DNA of 64,000 nt from Hoeflea sp. YIM 152468. GTDB lineage: Bacteria > Pseudomonadota > Alphaproteobacteria > Rhizobiales > Rhizobiaceae. The stretch lies in NCBI RefSeq assembly GCF_029210485.1, contig NZ_JARGET010000025.1, forward strand, positions 1 through 64,000. The letters run 5' to 3'. Both the position numbers and the translations under genes were made by a program. The notes below the pieces were generated by a model, which worked only from the letters and a program-made list of their open reading frames with translations, did no database searches and was not told where the DNA came from. Shown here piece by piece: positions 56,845 through 64,000 of the stretch. Position 1 is the stretch's first letter; each line of letters begins with the position of its first letter.

Positions 56845-57324
56845 ATGACCCAAGACATGTTTTCCCGCCGCAAGCTCCTGATCGGTACAGCTGCGCTGGC
56901 GGCTGCGTCGCCCTTGAGGGCTCTGGCGCAAGGCGCCGGTCCGGCGATCCACGTGATGAAGGACCCCAACTGCGGCTGCTGCTCGGCCTGGATCGAGATC
57001 CTCGAGAACGACGGCTTCGCCGTCACGACCGAGGCGAGCGCCGGGACGCTTCTGATGCGCTACAAGCTGGACAACGGCATCCCGCAGGAGATGGTCTCCT
57101 GCCATACGGGTCGTGTGGATGGTTACATTATCGAGGGTCACGTCCCTGTTGCCGACATTCGCCGTCTCCTGCTGGAACGCCCCGACGCGGTCGGCCTCGC
57201 AGTGCCAGGCATGCCCTACGGCTCGCCCGGGATGGGACCGGAAAGCCAGCGCGAGGCCTACGACGTGTTTCTGATCCGGCGCGACGGATCGAACGAGGTC
57301 TTTACCAGCTACGCTGCTGCCTGA
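56845..57324 (+). CDS. DUF411 copper-associated periplasmic protein
   Basis: 159 residues with a twin-arginine-type signal (SRRKLLIGTAALAAASP) and the DUF411 domain beginning with DPNCGCCSAW (near 42), followed by SCHTGRVDGYIIEGHVP near 97 and GMPYGSPGMG. The Cys and His residues probably bind copper. GAAAGGA precedes the ATG. It is the last metal-type gene and stops only 26 bases before the prophage lysis genes. Confidence 0.9.
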   Translation: MTQDMFSRRKLLIGTAALAAASPLRALAQGAGPAIHVMKDPNCGCCSAWIEILENDGFAVTTEASAGTLLMRYKLDNGIPQEMVSCHTGRVDGYIIEGHVPVADIRRLLLERPDAVGLAVPGMPYGSPGMGPESQREAYDVFLIRRDGSNEVFTSYAAA

Positions 57325-57350
57325 CCTTGAGGCTCCAATTCGGCTCTTGA

Positions 57351-57608
57351 TCAGGGGCGAGAACACATACGGACCTGATCCCGGATCACGGCGTAGTCGC
57401 TCAGCATCTCGGCGATGGCCGACCCGTGCGGCAGCCGCGCGAGCTCCTCGGCTGCGCGCGCCTGGAACTCGCGGCTGTACTCTACCACGGGCGGGCAGAC
57501 GGTCGCGATGCCGGGCTCAGAACCGACCGTTGCGCAGCCGCTCAGCAAGCTCGTCGCGAGACCTAGGACGACGAGCCGTCGCCTCGAGCATCTGGCGTTG
57601 GACATCAT
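57351..57608 (-). CDS. Rz1-like outer-membrane spanin lipoprotein
   Basis: 85 residues with a lipoprotein signal ending in the lipobox LLSGC (Cys24) and a short Pro-bearing C-terminal region (CPPVVEYSREFQARAAEELA). The gene starts inside the Rz-like gene in another reading frame, the classical Rz/Rz1 overlap. Such spanin pairs fuse inner and outer membranes in the final step of phage lysis. Assigned by architecture; sequence alone is weakly conserved in this class. Confidence 0.65.
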   Translation of the reverse strand: MMSNARCSRRRLVVLGLATSLLSGCATVGSEPGIATVCPPVVEYSREFQARAAEELARLPHGSAIAEMLSDYAVIRDQVRMCSRP

Positions 57609-57774
57609 TGGCTTTCTCCGTGGTCTGAAGGCGTTCAGCGAGGCGTCCCGCTCGCTCGCCGGACCGCCGAAGCGAAAGCAGGAACAGGAGCAGGGCGAGG
57701 ATGATGGCGCCGTAGCGCAAAGCGGCCCGCATCCATGGGCTGGCGGCGAACCCGATCAGGAGCGGGGCCATCAC
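57517..57774 (-). CDS. Rz-like inner-membrane spanin
   Basis: 85 residues with one N-terminal helix (YGAIILALLLFLLSL) and a charged helical tail likely to be coiled-coil (SGERAGRLAERLQTTEKAND). Its start overlaps the endolysin stop by four bases and its 3' part overlaps the Rz1-like gene. This is the i-spanin position in a phage lysis cassette. Confidence 0.65.
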   Translation of the reverse strand: MMAPLLIGFAASPWMRAALRYGAIILALLLFLLSLRRSGERAGRLAERLQTTEKANDVQRQMLEATARRPRSRDELAERLRNGRF

Positions 57775-58445
57775 CGCTGCCCTCGGCGCCAGTCATCGAG
57801 ACGCGCGTAGATCGTGACCGCGATGCCGCCAAGCGCCACGGCGATGAATACCCAACGCAACGTGTCGAGATACGGCACAAGCGGCAAGATCGCGGTCTGG
57901 GTCTCGGCCAGCACCTGCTGCGCCACCTCGACGCCCGCCGCGCCCAGCGTCGCCACACCGGCTGCCCCGCCGCCCTTCATGGTGCGGCTGTCAGCCAGCA
58001 CCTCGCGCGCGGGCGGCGTCTCGGCTGCAAATGCCGTCGCCCGGACCGGGAACCGCTCGCCCCACTGCCGCGCGGGCCCGAGATCGACATGGATGAACCC
58101 CGATCGCGGGTAGAAGCCGAAGCCGAGGAATCCGACCTCGCGCGCCGCAGCCTCGAAGGCCACCGGATCGTGGTTCGCCATGGCGATGTCGAAGGCGGCG
58201 CCGTCGAGATGCTTCGACCGGCCCGCGCCCCCCACGGCACGGTTGTGCTCTGGGCTGCGGTAGGCGGAGCGGACGATCAGCGGCTTGCCCAGCCGGTCGC
58301 GCAGCGCCTGCAGCTTGTCGAGCGCGGTTTCGTTCACGAGCAGCTTGCCGGTGCCCCGGCATGCAATCTCGGCGGGCGAGAAATTCGGCCAGCGCCAGGC
58401 GCTCTCCGGCACATCACGCCAATGGCGGTGGAAGGTCGTGGTCAT
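57771..58445 (-). CDS. Phage endolysin, D-Ala-D-Ala carboxypeptidase (M15) with C-terminal membrane helix
   Basis: 224 residues. The N-terminal M15-type zinc peptidase has the metal motif SKHLDGAAFD (about 75-84) and GFIHVDLG (near 115), in a fold that cuts peptidoglycan peptides. A linker of about 55 residues then leads to a C-terminal membrane helix (WVFIAVALGGIAVTIYA) and a basic tail. The helix is unusual for a soluble endolysin and may tie the enzyme to the membrane. GAGGACC precedes the ATG. First gene of the lysis cassette. Confidence 0.85.
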   Translation of the reverse strand: MTTTFHRHWRDVPESAWRWPNFSPAEIACRGTGKLLVNETALDKLQALRDRLGKPLIVRSAYRSPEHNRAVGGAGRSKHLDGAAFDIAMANHDPVAFEAAAREVGFLGFGFYPRSGFIHVDLGPARQWGERFPVRATAFAAETPPAREVLADSRTMKGGGAAGVATLGAAGVEVAQQVLAETQTAILPLVPYLDTLRWVFIAVALGGIAVTIYARLDDWRRGQR

Positions 58446-58462
58446 GAGGGTCCTCCGAAACG

Positions 58463-58486
58463 AAAAAAAACCGCCTCGAGGGCGGG
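58463..58486 (-). terminator. Rho-independent terminator before the lysis genes
   Basis: On the minus strand the stem CCGCC-ctcga-GGCGG is followed by eight T residues (A-run 58463-58470 on the plus strand). It lies between the DUF6127 and endolysin genes, separating tail genes from the lysis cassette, which would then need its own promoter or antitermination. Confidence 0.7.
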
Positions 58487-58520
58487 TGCGGTTGGGCTGG
58501 TGAACGGGGGTGTTGAGCGG

Positions 58521-58808
58521 CTACGGGCCGCCGCCGAAGATCTTCAGCTTGATCGCTATACCCGCGAGCAGCGCCAGCATGACGCCGGTGGTGATCATGC
58601 GGACGGCGGTCTGCATCGCGGTGCGGCGGACCAGCCGGATGCAGTCGACCAGGGAGCGCAGATCGCGGATGTCGAGCGCGGCCTCGTCGCCGTCGAGGCC
58701 GACATCGGCCAGCGCACGCTTGGCGCCTTCCTCCGCCGCCCGGGTCAAGATCGCCTCGAACTCGGCGTCGGGCATGCGCACGAAGCCCTCGGATCGGGGT
58801 GGGTTCAT
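58521..58808 (-). CDS. DUF6127 family phage protein, possible holin
   Basis: 95 residues. An amphipathic N-terminal half (RMPDAEFEAILTRAAEEGAK) and one C-terminal membrane helix (ITTGVMLALLAGIAIKL). This protein type is seen before the lysis genes in alphaproteobacterial prophages. Its single helix and place suggest a holin-like or membrane-anchoring role, which is inference. Between the DUF2793 gene and the terminator. Confidence 0.75.
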   Translation of the reverse strand: MNPPRSEGFVRMPDAEFEAILTRAAEEGAKRALADVGLDGDEAALDIRDLRSLVDCIRLVRRTAMQTAVRMITTGVMLALLAGIAIKLKIFGGGP

Positions 58809-58827
58809 CGGATCCTCCTTCCGCCGC

Positions 58828-59904
58828 TCAGCCGACCTTGCAGCCCCAGAAGGACGTGTGGTCGGCGGCGAAGTAGCCGTCCGCGACCCGGAAATACCCC
58901 TGCAGCTCGACGGTATCGCCTGCCGTCAGCGGCACCATGGTCTGAAGCCAGATCGCGGTAGCGAGCGAGACATGAGTGGCGGAGATTTCGCCGAGGGAGC
59001 CGCGGATTTCGGTCGTGCCGTTCAGCACGAGCCGCCCGCGCATCCGGGCCGAGGTGCTGGAATTGACCTTGTAGAGCAGCGTCGCGCCGAAGAGGTAGGT
59101 GCCGTCCACGGGCGCTGTGAACAGGTTGGTCCCGGCATCAAAGGCACCCTGATCGTTATAGTCGGTGTTGTTGAGGCCGATCTTCGTCCAGCTCCCGACG
59201 CCGACATAGTTGTCGTAGTTGGTGTACGCCTTGAAGCGCGGCAATTGCGGCTGATCGACGATGCCGTTCGCGTTGTCGACGCTCAGCCCGTCGAAGAAGG
59301 TGCTGCCGTCGGCGGAGACCGCGAGCCGGAAGCGGTCCGACCCGAACAGCCCCACCAGCGCCTTGGTCACGAAGCCGGTCTGGAGGGTCAAACCGAGATC
59401 GTCGCCGGCCGCCTCCTTGTTCATGGTGTAGAACAGGTCGCCGGTGCCGCCCTCGGCCACGGTCCTCGCCGTCCAGAGCGCGGCGTTGAGCTTGGCCGAG
59501 AACGGGTTCGATGCATCCGCCGTGGTGCCAACCCCGAGGAGCGCCATGTTCTGCAGCGCCGCCGGTGTGGTCCCGAGCCAGCCCGCGCCATCGTAGACCA
59601 GCAGCAGGCCCTCGTCCTCGACCCATGCGCGCCAGCCGATCCGCGGGGGAAGTCGCAGCCAGGCGCCATCGGTCCAGAGCGCGACGTTCAGGTCCCATCC
59701 GGACCATTCGCCCGTCGCGCCCGAGGCGACGATGTAGCGATCGCCATCGGCGGGACTGCCGGGCGGCGCTGTCAGATCGCGGTCGAGCACGGAGAGCTGC
59801 ACGAGCCCGTCGAGCAGCCGCAGCGCCTCGTTGTGGGTGACGTGCTTCTGGGCCTGCGCCGCCAGGATGTAGGGCAGCAGGAGATGGGTCGTGGCGTCGG
59901 ACAT
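58828..59904 (-). CDS. DUF2793 domain phage tail/fibre protein
   Basis: 358 residues. The N-terminal DUF2793 (LLLPYILAAQAQKHVTHNEA near 10) is the usual mark of fibre or spike proteins behind the tail tip of alphaproteobacterial phages and gene transfer agents. The C-terminal half (GTYLFGATLLYKVNSSTSAR near 275) resembles a C1q/TNF-like trimer head that may bind the host. Directly follows the tail tip gene by ten bases. Confidence 0.85.
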   Translation of the reverse strand: MSDATTHLLLPYILAAQAQKHVTHNEALRLLDGLVQLSVLDRDLTAPPGSPADGDRYIVASGATGEWSGWDLNVALWTDGAWLRLPPRIGWRAWVEDEGLLLVYDGAGWLGTTPAALQNMALLGVGTTADASNPFSAKLNAALWTARTVAEGGTGDLFYTMNKEAAGDDLGLTLQTGFVTKALVGLFGSDRFRLAVSADGSTFFDGLSVDNANGIVDQPQLPRFKAYTNYDNYVGVGSWTKIGLNNTDYNDQGAFDAGTNLFTAPVDGTYLFGATLLYKVNSSTSARMRGRLVLNGTTEIRGSLGEISATHVSLATAIWLQTMVPLTAGDTVELQGYFRVADGYFAADHTSFWGCKVG

Positions 59905-59914
59905 GGGATGGCCT

Positions 59915-62900
59915 TCAGAGTATCAGCGTGAGGGTCTTGGGCGCGCCCCGCCCGACGAGGGCGGAGAGCTGGTAGATGCGGCTGTCGAGCGTGTCACCGG
60001 GGCCGAGCGGCGCGCCCCAATCGGCGGTCTGGTCTGCGGCGGTGTAGACCGCGCTGGTGGTGGCGGTGCTCAGCACCCGCTTAACGGTCGCGCCATCAAG
60101 GATCTCGACCTCGTAGGCTTCGAGCTCTTCTCCGAGCGGCACTTCTAGCCCGCCCCAGCTGTCGGCCGCGAGAGCTCGGGACCGGCGCGTCCAGCGGATC
60201 GTCAGATCGCCGGGCGTGCGCGGCCTGCGCCACGGCTGCTCGACATGGGCGCCGGAGAACGGCCGCAGCCCGACGCCCGCGGGCGTGAAGGATTGCGCCA
60301 CATAGGTCTCGTCGCTGACGGGGCGGCTCGCCGGACCGATGCGCCAGTTCCACGGCAATCCGAGATCGGCCTCGGCAATCGGCAGGGACGCCAGCGACGC
60401 GTCCAGCACCACGACAAGAGCGCCAGCGGGCGCCGGATTGCCCATCGCGCCCTCGGTGCCGCGCTGGCCGCGCAGGAGCCGGGTCAGCCGGTATCGACCC
60501 GGCGCCAGCAGCTCGGCCGCGCCCGCCTGCACGATCTCCCAGGTGCCGGGCGCGCTCTCGATAGCCAGCGCATTGGCGCCGCCCAACAGCGTCAGGTCGG
60601 TGACGCTCTCCAGCGTGCCGGTGAGCAGATCGACCACAAGCGCATTGCCGTGGTCGAAGCGTGAGGTGGGGCCCGGATAGAAGTCCGAGACCAGCGCTCC
60701 GATCCGGGCGCGGCTGCCGAACGTGGTCAGCAACTCGAACCCGTCCGTCGAGGGGCTGCGGAACACCGCCATCTCGCCCGGCCAGGGAAGAGCGTGCGCC
60801 GCGACAAACGGTCGATGCGCGGGCTGGTCCTCGGTCAGCTGCGGCAGGTCCATCAGCACCGCGTCCGGCGCGCCGAACACCACGGCCCGCGTCAGCGACG
60901 CCGCGCGGGGATCGCCGGGCGGCAGATCGTAAGTCGCACGGTCCTGCCGCACCGCCTCGATGCCGCGCGCTGCCGCGTCGGCGATGGAGACGAGCCGCAG
61001 ATCGACCAGACGCCCGTCATGCGCGAGCCGGATCGCATCGGCCGGATCGAACGCGAGGCGCGAGGGTGGCAAACGGAACGCCGCCGTCTCGCGGCCCACC
61101 CACGCCTCCATCAGCGCGCGGCGGCAGCGCCTCTCGGCCTCCTCGGGCGGCACCGCCATTGGAAAGGACTCGGACGCGATCCGGGTCGTGTCCACGGTGA
61201 TGCGCCGGGCCTCGACGAGGGCCGCGTCGTAATCCTCGTCGGCGCGGGCGACCTGCCATTTCAGGGCCTGCGGCAGTTCGGTCTCCTGGCCGCGCGTCAG
61301 TTCCAGCACATCGCCCTCGCGGGTGGCCACCAGATCGTCGGGCGCGAGGGTGGCGACGGAGGCCCGGCCGCGCATGACAAAGCGGATCCCCCCCTCTGTC
61401 TCGACGGCGTCGAAGCCGAAATGCCGCGACAGCGTTGTGATCGAGGCGCGTGGGCTTTCCAGCGCCGTGATGGCGTAGCCTTCGACCGCGCCCCAGAGGC
61501 CGGTGACGTCGATCCGGGACTCGGGCAGCCCGGCGCGCAGGCAGAGGTGCCGCACGAGCGCCGCCAGCGACACCGCGCCAAGCCGTCCGGTCAGCCAGTG
61601 CCCCAGCCGCCAGTTCGCCCCGTCCGTCCAGACATCGGTCAGCGCCGGAAAGAACGGGTACGGCCGCGCGTCCCAGGTCCAGGCGGCGCATTCCGGCACA
61701 TGCACCATCCGGCCGCCGTAGACCGATGACACCGGGTTGTTCGCCGGGACGCCCCACCAGAGGTACGTCGCCTCGAGATAGGCGCGCTGGATCGCGTCGT
61801 CGCGCCAGCCCCGCGAGAAATGCGGCGTGAAGCTCTCGGACGACTTCGGGTCGAAGAAGACGTTCGGCTGGTTCGTGCCCCGGTCGATGGCGGGACAGCC
61901 GAGCTCGGTGAACCAGATCGGCTTCGACTCCGGCGCCCACGCCGTCAGCGTGCCGCTCTCCACCCCGCCCGGGCGGTCGTAATGCGCGTTCGACCACCAG
62001 GCGCGAAGATCCTTGTAGCGGAAAACCCATGGCTTGCCCGCCGCGCCATCGCTGATCGGGGTGCGCACCTGTGCCACCCGATCAGCCGCACTGGCATAGA
62101 ACCAGTCGAAGCCTTCCCCGCCCGCAATGTTCCCCTGCAGATAGGCCCGGTCGTAGATCGCAGGCCAGCCCTCAGCGGCATCCGCATGCTCGAACCCGTC
62201 GCGCCAGTCCGAGAGTGGCATGTAGTTGTCGATGCCGACGAAATCGATGTTGGCATCCGACCAGAGCGGGTCGAGGTGGAAAAAGGCGTCGCCGCTGCCG
62301 TCGCCCGGGTGATGCCCGAAGTATTCCGACCAGTCGGCTGCATAGCCGATGTCCGTACCCGCCCCGAGAATGGCGCGCACATCTGCGGCGAGCGCTTTGA
62401 ACGCAGTAACGGCCGGATAGCTGCTGGCACTCGAGCGGATGGTGGTCAGGCCGCGCATCTCCGAGCCGATCAGGAAGGCATCGACCCCACCCGCCACGGC
62501 GCAGACATGGGCGTAGTGCAGCATCATGCGGCGCAGGCTCCAGTCACCCGAAGGGCCGGTCCAGTAGACGGTCTCGCCCGAGATCGCGAAGTCGGAGGGG
62601 CTAGCGCTGCCGAAGAACGCCGCGACCTGGCTCGCCGCCGTGGCGGTCTTGTCCACGGTCCCGGCGTAGCTTGCGGCAGGCGAACAGGTGATCCGGCCGC
62701 GCCAGGGGAATACAGGCTGGCCGGTCTCGGCGGCGTTGTCGGAATACGGGTTCGGCAGCGTGTTGTCGGGCGGCACGTCCATCAGGATGAACGGATAGAA
62801 CGTCACCCGCAGCCCGCGCGCCTTCATCTCCCGGATCGCCTGCACCACCGCGAAGTCGGACGGCGTGCCGCCATAGACCGGACGATCCTCTGCATCCCGG

Positions 62901-63880
62901 CTGACGAGGAAGGCGCTGGCCCTGTTGACGCCGTTCACCGACCAGCTGGCGGGCGTGGTCGACTTCGCGGACACCTCGACGCCCGGCCGGACCTTGCACG
63001 ATCCCGCGCGCAGGTCGTCGCCGAACCAGGCCACCACGAGGCTGACGCTTTCGACCGCCGGGGCCATCGCCTTGAGCCTGTCCAGCGCCTCCACCATGTC
63101 GGTGGAGTCGGCCAGAGCGTTCAGGTTCTCGGGCACCGTCGCGCCGCCATCGGTCTTGCGGATCGCCTGCGTGGCGTAGGTGAACTCGCCCGAGGCGGGG
63201 ATCATGGTGACGGCGCGGGTCAACCCCTCGGCGGTGTCGGGATCGGCGAGCGGCCGGAAGACCTCGAAGGAGAGTTGCGGCAGGCGGTTGCCATAGGTCG
63301 AGAGCGCCAGCTCCTCGAAGACCACATAGGCGGTGCCGCGATAGGCGGGCGTGCTGGCCGCGCCCATCTTCGCCGCGATGAACGGATCGGCAGACTGTGC
63401 TTCGCCGCCAGGATACCAGCGCCAGGTGACGCCGGAGAGGTCCATCGGCTTGCCGTCGGCCCAGATGCGCCCGATGCCGGTGATCGGGCCCTCGCAGAGC
63501 GCGACCGCAAAGCTGGCGTAGTACAGATACTCGGTGGTCTTGACCTTGCCGCCCCCGCCGCCCTTGCCGCCGCCCTGCGTCGTGGTCTTCGTCTCCTCGC
63601 GGAAATCGGTCGCCCAGATGATGTTGCCGCCCATCCGCATCCGGCCATAGAGCCGCGGGATCACCGCGCCCTCGGTGGCCGAGGTGATGCGCAGCGTGTC
63701 GAGCCGCGCGCCCTCGATGCGCTGGGTCGGCGCCAGCGACGAGATGATCCAGCTGTCGACGACCGAGCCGATGCTCGAGCCGATGAAGCCGCCGATGGTC
63801 GCGGCGCTCACGCCGAGGATCGCCCCGCCGATCGAACCGCCGATGGCGGCGCCGGCTGCACCGAGAACAAGCGTTGCCAT
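59915..63880 (-). CDS. Phage tail tip protein with GTA TIM-barrel-like domain
   Basis: 1321 residues. The N-terminus has a glycine-rich hydrophobic stretch (GAAIGGSIGGAILGVSAATI). Then follow the glycoside-hydrolase/GTA TIM-barrel domain (about 400-760, with GSEMRGLTTIRS and DWSEYFGHHPGDGSGD), a phage-tail-like domain, and C-terminal domains ending YQLSALVGRGAPKTLTLIL. This is the protein at the distal tail end that contacts the host, the equivalent of RcGTA orfg15 and lambda J. It starts nine bases after the NlpC/P60 gene stop. Confidence 0.92.
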   Translation of the reverse strand: MATLVLGAAGAAIGGSIGGAILGVSAATIGGFIGSSIGSVVDSWIISSLAPTQRIEGARLDTLRITSATEGAVIPRLYGRMRMGGNIIWATDFREETKTTTQGGGKGGGGGKVKTTEYLYYASFAVALCEGPITGIGRIWADGKPMDLSGVTWRWYPGGEAQSADPFIAAKMGAASTPAYRGTAYVVFEELALSTYGNRLPQLSFEVFRPLADPDTAEGLTRAVTMIPASGEFTYATQAIRKTDGGATVPENLNALADSTDMVEALDRLKAMAPAVESVSLVVAWFGDDLRAGSCKVRPGVEVSAKSTTPASWSVNGVNRASAFLVSRDAEDRPVYGGTPSDFAVVQAIREMKARGLRVTFYPFILMDVPPDNTLPNPYSDNAAETGQPVFPWRGRITCSPAASYAGTVDKTATAASQVAAFFGSASPSDFAISGETVYWTGPSGDWSLRRMMLHYAHVCAVAGGVDAFLIGSEMRGLTTIRSSASSYPAVTAFKALAADVRAILGAGTDIGYAADWSEYFGHHPGDGSGDAFFHLDPLWSDANIDFVGIDNYMPLSDWRDGFEHADAAEGWPAIYDRAYLQGNIAGGEGFDWFYASAADRVAQVRTPISDGAAGKPWVFRYKDLRAWWSNAHYDRPGGVESGTLTAWAPESKPIWFTELGCPAIDRGTNQPNVFFDPKSSESFTPHFSRGWRDDAIQRAYLEATYLWWGVPANNPVSSVYGGRMVHVPECAAWTWDARPYPFFPALTDVWTDGANWRLGHWLTGRLGAVSLAALVRHLCLRAGLPESRIDVTGLWGAVEGYAITALESPRASITTLSRHFGFDAVETEGGIRFVMRGRASVATLAPDDLVATREGDVLELTRGQETELPQALKWQVARADEDYDAALVEARRITVDTTRIASESFPMAVPPEEAERRCRRALMEAWVGRETAAFRLPPSRLAFDPADAIRLAHDGRLVDLRLVSIADAAARGIEAVRQDRATYDLPPGDPRAASLTRAVVFGAPDAVLMDLPQLTEDQPAHRPFVAAHALPWPGEMAVFRSPSTDGFELLTTFGSRARIGALVSDFYPGPTSRFDHGNALVVDLLTGTLESVTDLTLLGGANALAIESAPGTWEIVQAGAAELLAPGRYRLTRLLRGQRGTEGAMGNPAPAGALVVVLDASLASLPIAEADLGLPWNWRIGPASRPVSDETYVAQSFTPAGVGLRPFSGAHVEQPWRRPRTPGDLTIRWTRRSRALAADSWGGLEVPLGEELEAYEVEILDGATVKRVLSTATTSAVYTAADQTADWGAPLGPGDTLDSRIYQLSALVGRGAPKTLTLIL

Positions 63881-63889
63881 GTCGGGGTC

Positions 63890-64000
63890 TCAGCGTTGCG
63901 GGAAGAGGAAGGCGAAGGCGATGCGCCGCCGCCAGGCATTGGTGAGCGGTTCCTCGATCACGCCGAGCCGCTCATAGGCGTGGAGGAAGGTGGCAGGACC
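63890..64000 (-). CDS. C-terminal end of NlpC/P60-type tail peptidase (partial)
   Basis: The last 36 residues of a protein that continues past the window edge, ending TNAWRRRIAFAFLFPQR. Position (directly before the tail-tip gene) and the LHAYERLGVIEEPL segment fit the NlpC/P60 peptidase that precedes the tip gene in GTA-like tail modules. Function is inferred mainly from gene order. Confidence 0.6.
   Translation of the reverse strand, partial: GPATFLHAYERLGVIEEPLTNAWRRRIAFAFLFPQR

Noticed and set aside
57325-57350. Possible prophage attachment site at the copper/lysis junction
   Set aside because: Only 26 bases, no tRNA-like sequence and no repeat matched elsewhere in the window.
59891-61729. 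Plus-strand frames within the tail-tip gene
   Set aside because: They are GC-driven shadows of the 1321-residue minus-strand gene; no start signals or domains.

Overview
The window reads as the chromosome of an alphaproteobacterium. Pointers are the dense TRAP, TTT and ABC uptake systems with dedicated dehydrogenases, an hmu haem operon preceded by a TGA-N9-TCA iron box of the RirA type, an HmuQ/HmuD-like haem monooxygenase, and a tail module like that of rhodobacteral gene transfer agents and prophages. The iron signals favour Hyphomicrobiales (Rhizobiales), but the genus is inference. No rRNA gene, intact tRNA gene, CRISPR array or intact insertion sequence was found. REGION 1 (0.2-9.3 kb) is a small-acid catabolic locus: a TauE/SafE exporter, a HbpS/GlcG-like protein, a TIM-barrel isomerase, an SDR, a ketopantoate-reductase-like enzyme, a D-2-hydroxyacid dehydrogenase and a tripartite tricarboxylate transporter (tctCBA). 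REGION 2 (9.9-13.3 kb) is a sugar-acid module: a GntR/FCD regulator divergent from 5-dehydro-4-deoxyglucarate dehydratase and 2-oxoglutarate semialdehyde dehydrogenase, which together turn ketodeoxyglucarate into 2-oxoglutarate. It is followed by about 0.9 kb of degraded DNA holding a TRAP permease remnant. REGION 3 (14.3-21.9 kb) is a second catabolic module: a GntR regulator, an isochorismatase-fold amidase, a SnoaL-like protein, a TRAP transporter, a cyclic amidohydrolase and an ICL/PEP-mutase lyase. It suggests uptake and ring opening of a cyclic amide, and matched operators point to control by its own GntR protein. REGION 4 (21.9-38.4 kb) is an iron and haem island: DUF1513, two imelysins and a di-haem DUF1111 protein, bacterioferritin, its ferredoxin, an unknown Cys-rich protein, hmuVUTS with hemP, a TonB receptor, exbB/exbD/exbD/tonB and a haem monooxygenase. 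REGION 5 (38.5-45.3 kb) is a ribitol-type operon: periplasmic binding protein, ATPase, permease, polyol dehydrogenase and FGGY kinase, divergent from a LacI regulator. REGION 6 (45.4-57.3 kb) begins at a sequence resembling the 3' end of a tRNA-Ser gene. It holds metal resistance genes: a MerR regulator and Zn/Cd/Pb ATPase, YnfA, a broken ion channel, a cytochrome c, a multicopper oxidase, a YHS-type copper ATPase and DUF411. REGION 7 (57.35-64 kb) is the lysis and tail-tip end of a prophage whose late genes run leftward toward the metal genes. The metal cassette may therefore be cargo of the same integrated element, with the integrase and other attachment site beyond the right edge. Three transporter operons each carry a perfect GC-rich hairpin directly after the binding-protein gene.
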